A stretch of 64,000 nt of DNA from Bacteroidota bacterium. Its GTDB lineage: Bacteria; Bacteroidota; Bacteroidia; JAFLBG01. The notes under the pieces are model-generated. The model had not been told where the DNA came from and did no database searches. It saw only the letters and a program-made list of their open reading frames with translations. The stretch spans positions 1-64,000 of the forward strand of contig JAFLBG010000012.1 of the NCBI GenBank assembly GCA_017303975.1. The letters run 5' to 3'. A program made the position numbers and the translations under genes. Positions 53,543-62,864 of this stretch are shown piece by piece; positions within the stretch are counted from its first letter, which is position 1; every line of letters starts with the position of its first letter.

Positions 53543-54217
53543 CTACTTTTTTGTGGGCGTGTAAAAATCCTTTACATAATTAGGCTCGAAGTAGGCAGCA
53601 TCTACAAATTTTTTTTGTAAGAACATTTGGTCTGCTATGCTTGCCATTTCCTTGGCAGATGGGTAAATAGTATCTATAAAAAATGCATTCGTGTTGTTGG
53701 CGAATATGGGTTTGCATTTTTCGGCACCATTCCCAATAAAATATATTTTTTGGGTTTTTAGTTCTTCGGCAAAAGAACTGTGGTCAATAATCATCGCACA
53801 AGTTTCTAATAATTGTTTTTTTTCTGCCGAGAACAATGCGGTGTAAACCTCCATTCTTCTAGCATCAATCATTGGACATATAAGCGCATCAGATTCTATT
53901 GACGAAACTGCGTTTGCCATTATAAGTAGGGAGTCAATAGCAATCAAAGGTTTTTTTAAGGAATAACATAATCCTTTTGCAGTTGATGCGCCAATTCGTA
54001 GTCCTGTATAAGAGCCTGGTCCTTTACCTACCGCAATAGCATCAACATTGTTTAGTGTTTTGTTAGCTATAGTAAGAACATCTTGTATAAAGAGGGTACT
54101 ATTTTCGGCATGAGTATAGCCATCATTTAATTCCTTACACGCAATAGTTTTTCCATCTAGACTCAATGCAACCGAACAAAGTGTGGTAGATGTTTCTAGT
54201 GATAAAATAAGAGCCAT
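53543..54217 (-). CDS. tsaB: tRNA threonylcarbamoyladenosine biosynthesis protein TsaB
   Basis: This 224-residue ASKHA-fold protein has LILSLETSTTLCSVAL at its start, IAVGKGPGSYTGLRIGASTAKGLCY (~60-85) and a central PMIDARRMEVYTALF, all TsaB hallmarks. It partners TsaD and TsaE in making t6A37 on tRNAs that read ANN codons. The C-terminal part is that of the usual ~225-residue form. It lies 18 bp from the DUF3127 gene upstream on the same strand. Confidence 0.92.
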   Translation of the reverse strand: MALILSLETSTTLCSVALSLDGKTIACKELNDGYTHAENSTLFIQDVLTIANKTLNNVDAIAVGKGPGSYTGLRIGASTAKGLCYSLKKPLIAIDSLLIMANAVSSIESDALICPMIDARRMEVYTALFSAEKKQLLETCAMIIDHSSFAEELKTQKIYFIGNGAEKCKPIFANNTNAFFIDTIYPSAKEMASIADQMFLQKKFVDAAYFEPNYVKDFYTPTKK

Positions 54218-54235
54218 TAAAAGGGTTTGTGTTAA

Positions 54236-54589
54236 TTAAAATGGCAAATCGTCTTCTGTTTCAGGCAGAGGAGGTAATTCTTGCTCGAAAGAAGGTGCGT
54301 TTTTCCCTGCAGTATTATTCGATCCTCCGGCACTTTCTATTTTCCATGCTTTTACATCGGTGTACCATTTCCCATTATATTCTCTGCTTTCAACATCAAA
54401 AGAGATGTTTAATTTATTGCCAACTTGCAGTTGACTTTCATTTATTTTATCGCCCCAAATAGAAATACATACTTTTTTAGGGTATTGACCTTCCGTTTCT
54501 ACAATTATATCTTGTTTTTTCCATTGTCCGTTTTTTCCGGTTCCTGTTTGCAAAGGCAAAACTTGGCTCAATTTGGCTGTTAATTCCAT
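54236..54589 (-). CDS. DUF3127-like small OB-fold protein
   Basis: This 117-residue protein begins MELTAKLSQVLPLQTGTGKNGQWKKQDIIVET and has a five-strand OB-like pattern (VCISIWGDKI, VGNKLNISFDVESREYNGKWYTDVKAWKI), then a disordered acidic tail (PLPETEDDLPF). That acidic-hydrophobic tip recalls the C-terminal peptide of single-stranded DNA-binding proteins. The DUF3127 family is frequent in Bacteroidota. A nucleic-acid role is inference. It is probably cotranscribed with tsaB. Confidence 0.82.
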   Translation of the reverse strand: MELTAKLSQVLPLQTGTGKNGQWKKQDIIVETEGQYPKKVCISIWGDKINESQLQVGNKLNISFDVESREYNGKWYTDVKAWKIESAGGSNNTAGKNAPSFEQELPPLPETEDDLPF

Positions 54590-54894
54590 ATATACTTAAT
54601 TTTTGGTCGGCTAATATAATAGTTTATTTTAATCTTAATTATTGGGTTTGGGGTTAAATTACCTAAGATGTTCGTTTTGTTGTTTCTTTTTCAATATGTT
54701 ATTTAAATAAAAACTTCAAATTCGTTAAGGACTCAATTAGTAGAGAATTAAGTTGTGATCCCTCAACTATCTGTTATTTAATGGCTTATGCCGTGCTTGT
54801 TCGTGTTAGCATTCTTATTTTTTGCTAATTTTGGTTGGACAATGAAACTTTTATAGCGCATATTCGTATTAACATCAAGTTGTTGATAAACAAT
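54590..54894. other. Divergent intergenic region
   Basis: About 305 bp between the divergent DUF3127 and YwqK-like genes. Apart from one good -7 element (54826-54833), I see no gene, repeat or RNA in it. A coding frame continuing upstream from 54895 to 54835 is judged non-coding because it would precede a normal signal peptide. Confidence 0.5.
54826..54833 (+). promoter_or_regulatory. Candidate -7 element for the YwqK-like gene
   Basis: TAATTTTG matches TAnnTTTG exactly, 61 bp before the ATG at 54895. No well-spaced TTG is evident. Confidence 0.4.
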
Positions 54895-55866
54895 ATGCGA
54901 AAATCCAATTTTGTACTCATTTTTTGCTTCCTATTTGTTCACATGCAAGCCTGGATAAAGGATAGCACTAAGTATTCCTTTGAGCAGGTGGCTACCGAAG
55001 AGTACGGTATTAGTTTTTATGAGAAATTTAATGAGTTTACTGGGGGCGATTCTGCACGATTGGATGAAATTGATATTCCCAAACAAGGATGGGCTTTAGA
55101 TTATTACAATACCGGCAATTTACTTCACAAAGGTTATTATCAAGACGGTCATCTTAATTATTATAAAAATTACTATCCCAATGGTCAATTAGAGCGTAGT
55201 TTTGAGGCTGTGGGTTTGGGCAGTTACATCATGAAATCTTATTACAAGGACGGAACTCAAAAGGCAATAGTACATTATAGAAATGGGATTGCACAAAAGG
55301 AGACAGATTTTTACCCCAACGGACAGGTTGATTTTTTTGAAGAGTACAACAAAAATGTAGATTATTTAATAAATAGAAAATCGTACTCAGAAAATGGTGT
55401 GCTGATAAGTGAGTTTAAGCTTACCGATAAAAAAAAGAAGACCTATACATTGAGAGAGTTTTTTGATAATGGAACTATAAAGGAAGAGGGTGTTTTGGCG
55501 TATGATGAAGGTTCCTTAGATTATAAACGAGATGGGGTTTGGAAAACGTATGATGCCGATGGTAAAATAGTTTCGGAGGAATTGTTCGTTTCTGGCCAGC
55601 TTACTTACAATTCTGTAACATTAGCAGAGCAAAGAGTTAAAGAAGTTGATAGTCAGCAAAAAAATGCACAATTAGTATCTCATACCAATTCAAAAAACAT
55701 ACAGGTTAAACTCCCTAAAAAGTTTAAGTATGCTGATGTGGATAAAGACGGATTAATTTCTCAGGATGAAATATCCTTAGGTATTGACTCTTATTTTGAA
55801 GGTAATAAGCATTTCTCTCCCGAGATAATAAACGAGCTAATTGACTACTTTTTTGAGCAAGGATAA
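54895..55866 (+). CDS. YwqK-like MORN-repeat protein with C-terminal EF-hand
   Basis: This exported protein of about 323 residues has a signal peptide (MRKSNFVLIFCFLFVHMQAW) and five or six MORN/YwqK-type repeats of the form YYPNGQLERSF, YYKDGTQKAIVHY, FYPNGQVDFFEEY, FFDNGTIKEEG, and YDADGKIVSEE. Near the C-terminus is a canonical EF-hand loop DVDKDGLISQDE with Ca2+ ligands at positions 1, 3, 5 and 12. The family is often auto-annotated as a toxin-antitoxin YwqK antitoxin, but no toxin gene is present here. The start at 54895 is preferred because it begins the signal peptide. Function is unknown. Confidence 0.8.
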   Translation: MRKSNFVLIFCFLFVHMQAWIKDSTKYSFEQVATEEYGISFYEKFNEFTGGDSARLDEIDIPKQGWALDYYNTGNLLHKGYYQDGHLNYYKNYYPNGQLERSFEAVGLGSYIMKSYYKDGTQKAIVHYRNGIAQKETDFYPNGQVDFFEEYNKNVDYLINRKSYSENGVLISEFKLTDKKKKTYTLREFFDNGTIKEEGVLAYDEGSLDYKRDGVWKTYDADGKIVSEELFVSGQLTYNSVTLAEQRVKEVDSQQKNAQLVSHTNSKNIQVKLPKKFKYADVDKDGLISQDEISLGIDSYFEGNKHFSPEIINELIDYFFEQG

Positions 55867-55905
55867 TCCTTCTTTGTTTTAAAATATCTATTCCAAAACA
55901 ATTCC

Positions 55906-55913
55906 TATCTTTG
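55906..55913 (+). promoter_or_regulatory. -7 element of the yidC promoter
   Basis: TATCTTTG matches TAnnTTTG exactly, 19 bp before the yidC ATG. The closest TTG (55874-55876) is 29 bp upstream, longer than the usual 17-23 bp spacing. Confidence 0.5.
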
Positions 55914-55932
55914 CGGGCACTTTAGCTTTATT

Positions 55933-57849
55933 ATGGATAGAAATTCAATCATAGGACTTACACTCATAGGATTTATTTTATTTGGGTGGATATATATTAC
56001 GGCACCTTCAAATGAAGAAATTGCTCAAAGAAAAAAAACTGCCGATTCGTTAGCCGTAATTGAAAAGCAAAAGACAGACACACTTTTAAAGGCTAGCAAT
56101 GTTGTGTCTGATAAAATTCCGGCAAATTCTAACGTTGCTGCAATGGCTGTTGTTGGAGCTCTAGATTCTACAGGCAAAGCCATGCCTGTAAATGCCGATT
56201 CGTTACAAAACGAAGCAAGCAAAAGTATGTATGGTGTTTTTGCTTCGGCATCTAAAGGTGTAGAAAAATATTACACTTTGGAGAACGAATTTTTAAAAGC
56301 AACAATATCTTCTAAAGGCGCCCGAATAGTTTCTGTAGAACTAAAAAATTATAAAACCTATTCCGGCAAACCGCTACAGTTATTCGATAAAGACTCTTCT
56401 GCTCTTAGAACAATATTTATTGCTCAAAATAGAGCTATTGTTAGTGATTCGCTTTATTTTACTGCTAACTCAGAATCTTTTTCTGTAAATAAAACGGATT
56501 CAAATTCTATTTCCTTTAAACTATTTGCCGGCAGCTCTGATAAGTATTTAGAATATACCTACTCCCTAAAGGGCAATACGTATTTATTAGGATTCTCCAT
56601 CAACACAATAGGACTACAGGATATTATTCCTTCAAATACAAATGAGCTTACGCTTAATTGGGAGATGAAAATTCCTTCGCAAGAAAAAAGTATTGAAAAT
56701 CAACAAGCAGCATCTACAATTTATTTTAAGTACAACGAAGATGAGGTTGATTATATTTCCGAAACAAGTGATGAAACAAAATCGTTTGAGTCGAAAATTA
56801 AATGGCTTGCATTTAAGCAACAGTTTTTCACATCTGTTTTAATTGCAAAAACAGACTTCGAAAAGCCAATGGATGCTACCACAAAGAAGATTGTGGGCTC
56901 TAAAAATTATGTAAAAGAATTTACTTCTAATCTTACAATTCCGTACAAGCACTTGGCTAAGGAAGGCTTTGATATGCAGTTTTATTTTGGACCAACCCAC
57001 TACCAAACATTAAAAGAGTATGGTTTGTCGTTAGAAAAGCAGGTGCCGCTTGGTTGGGGAATTTTAGGTTGGGTAAATAGATTTTTGGTTATTCCTATTT
57101 TTAATTTTTTAGATGGATTTAATTTAAACTACGGAATTGTAATTTTAATATTAACGCTTATTATCAAAGCCTTATTATTTCCGATTGCATATAAAACTTA
57201 TTTGTCGTCTGCTAAGATGCGAATTTTGAAGCCTGAGGTAGATGAGATAAATAAAAAGTTTGGCAACGATGATCCTTTGAAAAAACAGCAGGCAATGATG
57301 TCTTTGTACAAAAAGGCGGGTGTAAATCCTATGGCAGGATGCATTCCACTTTTATTACAAATGCCAATCCTAATTGCGTTGTTCCGATTTTTTCCTGCAT
57401 CTATCGAGCTAAGGCAACAAGCCTTTTTGTGGGCGGATGATTTATCTACCTACGATTCGATATTAGATTTTTCTTTTAATGTTCCATTCTATGGCGATCA
57501 TATAAGCTTGTTTACTTTATTAATGACTGTTTCTACTATACTATACACATACAGTAACAGTCAATTAATGGCAACCAATAACGATATGCCCGGGATGAAG
57601 TTTATGATGTATTTTATGCCGATTATGTTTTTAGGAATTTTCAATAACTATTCTGCCGGATTGAGTTATTATTACTTTTTGGCAAATATGATAACGTTTA
57701 GTCAAACCTTTATCATGCGCAGATTTGTAGATGAAGATGCGTTGCATAAAAAAATACAAGAGAATAAAAAGAAGCCGGTAAAAGTATCTCGTTGGCAGCA
57801 ACGTTTGCAGGATATGCAAAAAGAACAACAAAAGAGATTGAAAAAATAA
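55933..57849 (+). CDS. yidC: Membrane protein insertase YidC
   Basis: This 638-residue Oxa1/YidC insertase has an N-terminal anchor (~4-24, IIGLTLIGFILFGWIYI), a large periplasmic beta domain (~60-370) and the conserved insertase core (~380-600). The core has the hydrophilic-groove Arg/Lys region (MRILKPEVDEINKKFG), QKQQAMMSLYKKAGVNPMAGCIPLLLQMPILIALF, and late helices. The C-terminal tail is Lys/Gln-rich, as expected for ribosome contact. The long periplasmic domain is typical of Gram-negative bacteria. It has a recognisable -7 element upstream. Confidence 0.94.
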   Translation: MDRNSIIGLTLIGFILFGWIYITAPSNEEIAQRKKTADSLAVIEKQKTDTLLKASNVVSDKIPANSNVAAMAVVGALDSTGKAMPVNADSLQNEASKSMYGVFASASKGVEKYYTLENEFLKATISSKGARIVSVELKNYKTYSGKPLQLFDKDSSALRTIFIAQNRAIVSDSLYFTANSESFSVNKTDSNSISFKLFAGSSDKYLEYTYSLKGNTYLLGFSINTIGLQDIIPSNTNELTLNWEMKIPSQEKSIENQQAASTIYFKYNEDEVDYISETSDETKSFESKIKWLAFKQQFFTSVLIAKTDFEKPMDATTKKIVGSKNYVKEFTSNLTIPYKHLAKEGFDMQFYFGPTHYQTLKEYGLSLEKQVPLGWGILGWVNRFLVIPIFNFLDGFNLNYGIVILILTLIIKALLFPIAYKTYLSSAKMRILKPEVDEINKKFGNDDPLKKQQAMMSLYKKAGVNPMAGCIPLLLQMPILIALFRFFPASIELRQQAFLWADDLSTYDSILDFSFNVPFYGDHISLFTLLMTVSTILYTYSNSQLMATNNDMPGMKFMMYFMPIMFLGIFNNYSAGLSYYYFLANMITFSQTFIMRRFVDEDALHKKIQENKKKPVKVSRWQQRLQDMQKEQQKRLKK

Positions 57850-57861
57850 GTGAAAGCTTTG

Positions 57862-58890
57862 TTAGCGTTTGTTTTTAATGCCTCTAAGAATACATTTTAA
57901 AACAAATTTCACATTTTCTAAAATTGAAATTGGGAACTGTTTTTTTAATGAAGAGCTTAAATAAATTTTTATTGCTTTAACTCCTAAGTTTGTATTGCCA
58001 CAACTATCTAACCAAAGTTTTCCTATTACTTTGTTTAGCGATTCGGTATTGAATATATTTTTTTCTTTGTTTAATGCAGAAAGCTTTATAAGCCACTCTT
58101 CAATTTTCAATAATTCATCAGTACTTTGTAGAAAAACATTATTCCCAATTTTGGAGTGTGTTTCCAACTCGACAGAGGAAAATTGTATTCCTAAATTCGA
58201 TAAAAAACATTCACGTATTTTATTTGAAATAATTTTTTGCTCCTCTGTTTTAGTGCTGGTTATTTGGGTATCATGAATTCGGTAAAGTAAAAGTTCTTCT
58301 TCCAAAAGATGAATTTCTCCTTTGTTGATTATCACATCAGTCCATAGTTTGTAATCTTCTGCGTGTTTAAAATTGGTATCGTACTGTAAGTTATTTTTTT
58401 TAATAAAATCGGTACGCATCATCACCGTAGGATGGGCTATGGTTGCAGTAAACAATAACAGTGGGGCAATTTCGTTGCTTGTGAACCAATTATTTGTAGA
58501 TATTGTTTTTTGTTTAAATAGATATTTGTTATTAGTTGCGCATACTGCGCAAGTGCTGTTCTTTTGTAAATAGCTGATTTGTTTTTTTAACCTATTGGGA
58601 AGGCTTATGTCATCCGCATCCATTCTAGCGATGTAGTTGCCTTTTGCTAAAGAAAATCCCTTGTTGAGTGTACTAATAAGACCAAGATTGGTAGTGTTTT
58701 CAATTAGTCGTATTCTTTTATCTGTAAAGCTGCGAATTATTTTATTTGAATTATCTGTAGAACCATCATCAATTACTATAAGCTCAAAATCTGTATAGGA
58801 TTGGCTAAGAATACTATCAATAGCCTCTCGCAAGTATTTTTCTGAATTAAATACCGGCATTAGTACAGTTATTTCCGGTGCTTTAGTCAT
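57862..58890 (-). CDS. GT2 glycosyltransferase
   Basis: This 342-residue inverting GT2 enzyme has ITVLMPVFNSEKYLREAIDSIL, LIVIDDGSTDNSNKII, NLGLISTLNKGF and ARMDADDISLPNRLKKQ with the metal-binding DAD. A second half continues with HPTVMMRTDFIKK and EDYKLWTDVI. It is the last gene of the leftward polysaccharide cluster and overlaps the GT14 gene by 8 bp. It probably adds one sugar to a surface repeat unit; donor and acceptor are not readable. Confidence 0.88.
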   Translation of the reverse strand: MTKAPEITVLMPVFNSEKYLREAIDSILSQSYTDFELIVIDDGSTDNSNKIIRSFTDKRIRLIENTTNLGLISTLNKGFSLAKGNYIARMDADDISLPNRLKKQISYLQKNSTCAVCATNNKYLFKQKTISTNNWFTSNEIAPLLLFTATIAHPTVMMRTDFIKKNNLQYDTNFKHAEDYKLWTDVIINKGEIHLLEEELLLYRIHDTQITSTKTEEQKIISNKIRECFLSNLGIQFSSVELETHSKIGNNVFLQSTDELLKIEEWLIKLSALNKEKNIFNTESLNKVIGKLWLDSCGNTNLGVKAIKIYLSSSLKKQFPISILENVKFVLKCILRGIKNKR

Positions 58891-59761
58891 TTATTTTTTG
58901 TTGTAATTTTTCAATAATAGTGTTGTCTATTTGACAATCAAACTTTCGTCCGAAAAATTTAGATGGAGCGTTTGTTAAAAGAGTGTAGTCTTCGTCTCTT
59001 AGAATCTTTGGATACTCCGGCCCGGTTGCCCAATTAATGTAACGCAAATCGTCATTGGTAATTTTATCTGCAAATGCTGAATTTAAAAGAATTGTTTGAA
59101 TAAAAATTTCATCAGCAGTGCTTGTATATTTGAATCGTTGCAGGTATTTGGGATTATCTTTTACATACTCGCATACATATTGCAATGCCTCGTGCGATAA
59201 GGTAAACCAATTGGGGCCACCATAAAAATTATAGTTTAATTTTCGCTTTATTCCTGTTATATCTTGCAACTTGTGAATAAGGGCATTTAGTTTATTGTAT
59301 TTATAAGAGTGTCGTTGACTTAAAATGTCTATCCAATAGTAATACAAACGTTCTAGTCCGCCATTCTCTCCCCAATTAGCAGTATTGGGTAATTTAAAGT
59401 GAGATAAAAATTCCTGGCCTTTGTGTTGTTCCAGAAAAGATGCAAATTCTGTTATCTTTTTTATTGGAAAATCTTGCCCGCTTATAAGGCTGTAATAGCT
59501 GCATTTTGATTTAGCCACAGCAGTAGTAATAAGTTCTAAGGTGGCCTTTATTTGGTTGAAACTTCCCCAATAAACTTTGTAGCGTTTAGTAAAAATAATT
59601 TTTGAATTGGAATTGTATTTTCGGTAAAGAAAATTATATGTTTCTTCTGATTTTAAATCTACATGGATGAATAATTGTACATCGTTTTTAATCAATGTTT
59701 CAATCAACTTACTTGCTTGTTCCTGATAACGATGTATTAATACTAAAAAGCCTAATTTCAT
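58883..59761 (-). CDS. GT14 (core-2/I-branching type) glycosyltransferase
   Basis: This 292-residue protein matches the bacterial branch of GT14, the family of animal core-2/I-branching N-acetylglucosaminyltransferases and xylosyltransferases. The signals are FLVLIHRYQEQASKLIETL, VQLFIHVDLKS, RYKVYWGSFNQIKATLELI, YYSLISGQDFPIKK, GPNWFTLSHEAL and TSTADEIFIQTIL. It probably transfers GlcNAc or xylose. It sits between the GT2 and GT11 genes with overlaps or near-overlaps, in one operon. Activity cannot be told from sequence alone. Confidence 0.86.
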   Translation of the reverse strand: MKLGFLVLIHRYQEQASKLIETLIKNDVQLFIHVDLKSEETYNFLYRKYNSNSKIIFTKRYKVYWGSFNQIKATLELITTAVAKSKCSYYSLISGQDFPIKKITEFASFLEQHKGQEFLSHFKLPNTANWGENGGLERLYYYWIDILSQRHSYKYNKLNALIHKLQDITGIKRKLNYNFYGGPNWFTLSHEALQYVCEYVKDNPKYLQRFKYTSTADEIFIQTILLNSAFADKITNDDLRYINWATGPEYPKILRDEDYTLLTNAPSKFFGRKFDCQIDNTIIEKLQQKIND

Positions 59762-59763
59762 TT

Positions 59764-60648
59764 TTAAATTTTTATCCAGTCAGTTGGAATAACATCCGAT
59801 GTGTCGATAGAAGTGTCTGCAAACCATGTTTTAGGAGCAATAACAATCTTTTCTTTACTTGGGTTTAGCCAAGCGCCCCACCAACTAAAACTACTGTTAG
59901 CAATAATGTGATGCTTGCAGGCAGACATTAAACGTAAATCTTCGTAACTCTTTTCTCCGGTGTTAAAATCAATGTAAAAGGATGGGAGGTTGAATTTTAA
60001 ATTCGTTTCTACCCATTTTGGGTCGTCCGAAAAAAAGAATAGAGTAGGGGATTCTACTTTTTGTAAAATTGTATCCAATGCTTTTTGATAGTAATCAACA
60101 GTACAGATGCCATGAAAATTTAATACGTTCTCATTGGCAACATAATCGGTGCGCCTTACATGAATACTAATGGAATTAGTTTGTTTTATTCTTTGAAGGA
60201 ATGTCTGGTTTTGATCATTAATTGGTGGCTTGAAGTATAAATCATTACGAATATCTTGTGCTACATCTTTAAAATAGTTCTCGCTTTGCCAAAAGCCATC
60301 TAAATAAGTGTTTGCCGGAAAATGCTTGAATTGCTCATTAAAGCTATGCTTTGTCTCTTTTCCGTAATACGTAGAAAATAAATTTGGAAACTTATATGAT
60401 AAATTTCGTAGTAATTTACTGTCTCTAATTTTTTTTATTTTTGCGAGTTCCGATTCAGAAACAAATTTTTCATTTATGTTAAAAACAGAAAGTTCGTAGT
60501 TTCTTTTTGTGTAAGCTCCATTGGGATTTTCATTCAAAAAAGATAAATCGAATTTAAAATCGACACGATGTTTTATTGCTAAACTTTTTGCAGCAGCATA
60601 TTGAAAAAGCTGGTTGCCTAAGCCACCCATGAGTTTTACTACAATCAT
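59764..60648 (-). CDS. GT11 alpha-1,2-fucosyltransferase
   Basis: This 294-residue enzyme begins VVKLMGGLGNQLFQYAAAKSLA, a near-universal GT11 start, and has the GDP-fucose-binding motif SIHVRRTDYV (~160), then FFSDDPKWV and ANSSFSWWGAWLNP near the end. It transfers fucose to galactose in alpha-1,2 linkage, as in bacterial O-antigens that mimic host H antigen. Its ATG overlaps the GT4 stop by one base. No GDP-fucose synthesis gene is in the window, so the donor is made elsewhere. Confidence 0.93.
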   Translation of the reverse strand: MIVVKLMGGLGNQLFQYAAAKSLAIKHRVDFKFDLSFLNENPNGAYTKRNYELSVFNINEKFVSESELAKIKKIRDSKLLRNLSYKFPNLFSTYYGKETKHSFNEQFKHFPANTYLDGFWQSENYFKDVAQDIRNDLYFKPPINDQNQTFLQRIKQTNSISIHVRRTDYVANENVLNFHGICTVDYYQKALDTILQKVESPTLFFFSDDPKWVETNLKFNLPSFYIDFNTGEKSYEDLRLMSACKHHIIANSSFSWWGAWLNPSKEKIVIAPKTWFADTSIDTSDVIPTDWIKI

Positions 60649-61826
60649 TAAACTTTCGTTTCTGAAATTAAACTTAAATATAACTTTTCATATTGTTGTG
60701 TTATAATTTCCCAACTGAATTTTTCTTTCCAAGCCTTGTATCCGTTTTCTGCCAATTGATTTCTAGTTGTGTGGTCGTTATACATCTCTTCCAACATCTT
60801 TGTCGATTCATTACAAGTTGCATGGCTGTATCCCTCGCTATCAAATGTAGTTGGGAGTAGTTTGCCCGCATTACTCCATTCAATAATTTCTTTGGAGTTG
60901 CCCACATTTGTTGTTAGGAAAGGTGTTTTCGCTGCCATACATTCAAATAATACAATTGGGGAACACTCTATATTGGATGGAAATAGAAATAAGTCAGCTT
61001 CTTTGTAGGCTGCTACGGTGTCTTTTCTAGAAATATGGTTTATTATAACTTGCTTTGAACCTAGCTTAGATAGTAAGAAACGCAAGCCTAGCGGGAAGTT
61101 TTTAATTAAATGCCTATAAAAGTATTGGTACTTATTACCAATAAAAAGCAGCGTTGCATTTTTTATGTTTGATTTTAAGAATATTTTTAATGCTTCTTTG
61201 TGCCCTTTTATTCCTGTGTAGCTGCCTACGTGAAGAATTAAGAAATTGTCTTGTGGGATGTTGTACTTTTTTCTTAGATATTTGCTATCGCAATTTTCAA
61301 ACTCATCTGCTGCTGCACCATTGGGAATTATGATTGTTTTGGTAACATTATTTTTTTTAGCAAAATTGATATCTCTGTAATCGTTGGATAAATACACATT
61401 CATGTCGTATTGATGTATCCACGTTTTCATTTTTTCGAAATATTCTTTGTATTCTGGCCAATAAAACCCAGAATAGCCTGTAGGTACAGACACTTTCTTT
61501 GCTTTTATTTTAGTTAGGATTGGCAATGCTATATCGGTAGCCCATTGCTGTGCTGCGAAAAATGTTATAACATCGAAATCATTATCAAGTAGGAAAGATT
61601 CATATGCGTCTTTCTCTCCTTCTATTCCTCTAACCCAGCTTCCTGAAACAGCAAATTCTTTTATCGTTACTCCATTTAGTTCGGTAAAATTTCTGTCTTC
61701 ATGTTTAGATGTGGCAACGGTAACACCGTGCCCAAGCTTTACAAGCCTTTCCGACAGCTGTTTTACAACTTCCTGCATACCTCCAACTGATGGAGCATAG
61801 GATTCAACGCAATGGAGAATTTTCAT
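60648..61826 (-). CDS. GT4 glycosyltransferase
   Basis: This 392-residue retaining GT-B enzyme begins KILHCVESYAPSVGGMQEVVKQLSERL. It has VSVPTGYSGFYWPEY, an NLDVL-like linker IIPNGAAADEF, LHVGSYTGIKGHKEAL, and the C-terminal nucleotide-sugar site FPSNIECSPIVLFECMAAKTPFL (E-x7-E). It belongs to the operon with GT11, GT14 and two GT2 genes. Transfer of a hexose to a growing repeat unit is the expected role; specificity is unknown. Confidence 0.88.
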   Translation of the reverse strand: MKILHCVESYAPSVGGMQEVVKQLSERLVKLGHGVTVATSKHEDRNFTELNGVTIKEFAVSGSWVRGIEGEKDAYESFLLDNDFDVITFFAAQQWATDIALPILTKIKAKKVSVPTGYSGFYWPEYKEYFEKMKTWIHQYDMNVYLSNDYRDINFAKKNNVTKTIIIPNGAAADEFENCDSKYLRKKYNIPQDNFLILHVGSYTGIKGHKEALKIFLKSNIKNATLLFIGNKYQYFYRHLIKNFPLGLRFLLSKLGSKQVIINHISRKDTVAAYKEADLFLFPSNIECSPIVLFECMAAKTPFLTTNVGNSKEIIEWSNAGKLLPTTFDSEGYSHATCNESTKMLEEMYNDHTTRNQLAENGYKAWKEKFSWEIITQQYEKLYLSLISETKV

Positions 61827-61839
61827 GTGGTAGTTGATT

Positions 61840-62850
61840 TTAAAACGAACTTGTGGTTATTAATACCCTTCTTTTAATTTTAAAAAATAGTTTTGTAGGC
61901 AAAGAAGTTTTTGTGGAGTATATAAAACTGTTGTAGTGTTTATATTTCACAAGATATTTATGTCTTTTCAAGTTGAAAAGTGCCGGATTGCATTTGTTGT
62001 TTACATTAAGATAGTTGTCTATTGAATCAAGACATTCTAGCAGATTTAAATAAGTGGTTTTATCAATGGGTTCTGATAATGTTCCGTGGTGTAATTGAGC
62101 TAGAATTATGCCATACTTTTTATGTGACTCAGACAAGTAAAAAGAAATATGTTGAGCAGATTGTTTGGCTACAACTGCTGCAGACGATTCTTGAGCTAAT
62201 GTTGTTTTTGAAATGCCGGAGTTTACTTCTCTATAGTCGAGTAAGATTTCTGGAATGTTTGCTATTTCAAATTTTTGTGAAATTCTAAACCAATATTCAA
62301 AATCTTGTACTAAATGATGTACCGCATAATCATACACTCCAACTGTATCAATAATTTCTCTGCGCATCATAATGGAGCTATGCACAAAAGGATTGTCGAA
62401 GCACAAATCGAACTTTAGCGTACAATTTTCTTTTGGGTGATGGTGTGCTCTGCCTGTGTCGTTTCCATTCTCATCAATAATACGAGCCCAAGTGCCAACT
62501 AAATATACCGATGGATTTGAGTGGAGATAATTTACCTGTTTTAATAATCGTTCTTTGTAAGAGAGGTCATCGGCATCTTGTCGGGCAATATATTTTCCTC
62601 TCGATAATCGAATTCCGTTGTTTAAAGCTTTTGCTAAACCTTGATTCTGTTGGTCTATTAAAACAATTCGAGAATCGTTAAATGCTTTTATGACGGACAG
62701 CGTATTGTCTTTTGAACCATCATTTATAATAATTAATTCAAAGTCAGAAAAGCTTTGATTTAAGATGCTTTCTACAGATGACGCTAGGTATTTTTCGCAG
62801 TTGTAAACTGGCAGTATGATACTTACAAGAGGTATGGTAGAAGTATTCAT
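61840..62850 (-). CDS. GT2 glycosyltransferase
   Basis: This 336-residue GT2 enzyme has VSIILPVYNCEKYLASSVESIL, LIIINDGSKDNTLSVI, NQGLAKALNNGI, ARQDADDLSYKERLLKQ and HSSIMMRREIID. It is closely similar in layout to the GT2 gene at the other end of the operon (57862-58890), with the same domain order, suggesting an old duplication. It lies 13 bp upstream of the GT4 gene start and 14 bp after the methyltransferase stop. Confidence 0.87.
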   Translation of the reverse strand: MNTSTIPLVSIILPVYNCEKYLASSVESILNQSFSDFELIIINDGSKDNTLSVIKAFNDSRIVLIDQQNQGLAKALNNGIRLSRGKYIARQDADDLSYKERLLKQVNYLHSNPSVYLVGTWARIIDENGNDTGRAHHHPKENCTLKFDLCFDNPFVHSSIMMRREIIDTVGVYDYAVHHLVQDFEYWFRISQKFEIANIPEILLDYREVNSGISKTTLAQESSAAVVAKQSAQHISFYLSESHKKYGIILAQLHHGTLSEPIDKTTYLNLLECLDSIDNYLNVNNKCNPALFNLKRHKYLVKYKHYNSFIYSTKTSLPTKLFFKIKRRVLITTSSF

Positions 62851-62864
62851 CTTATTTGTAGTTT

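Noticed and set aside
54835-54894. N-terminal extension of the YwqK-like protein
   Set aside because: The sequence before residue 21 is not signal-like, while MRKSNFVLIFCFLF starting at 54895 is a normal signal peptide.
54895-55866. A toxin-antitoxin system at the YwqK-like gene
   Set aside because: No adjoining toxin-like small gene; the flanks are DUF3127/tsaB and yidC. The repeat family name is misleading.
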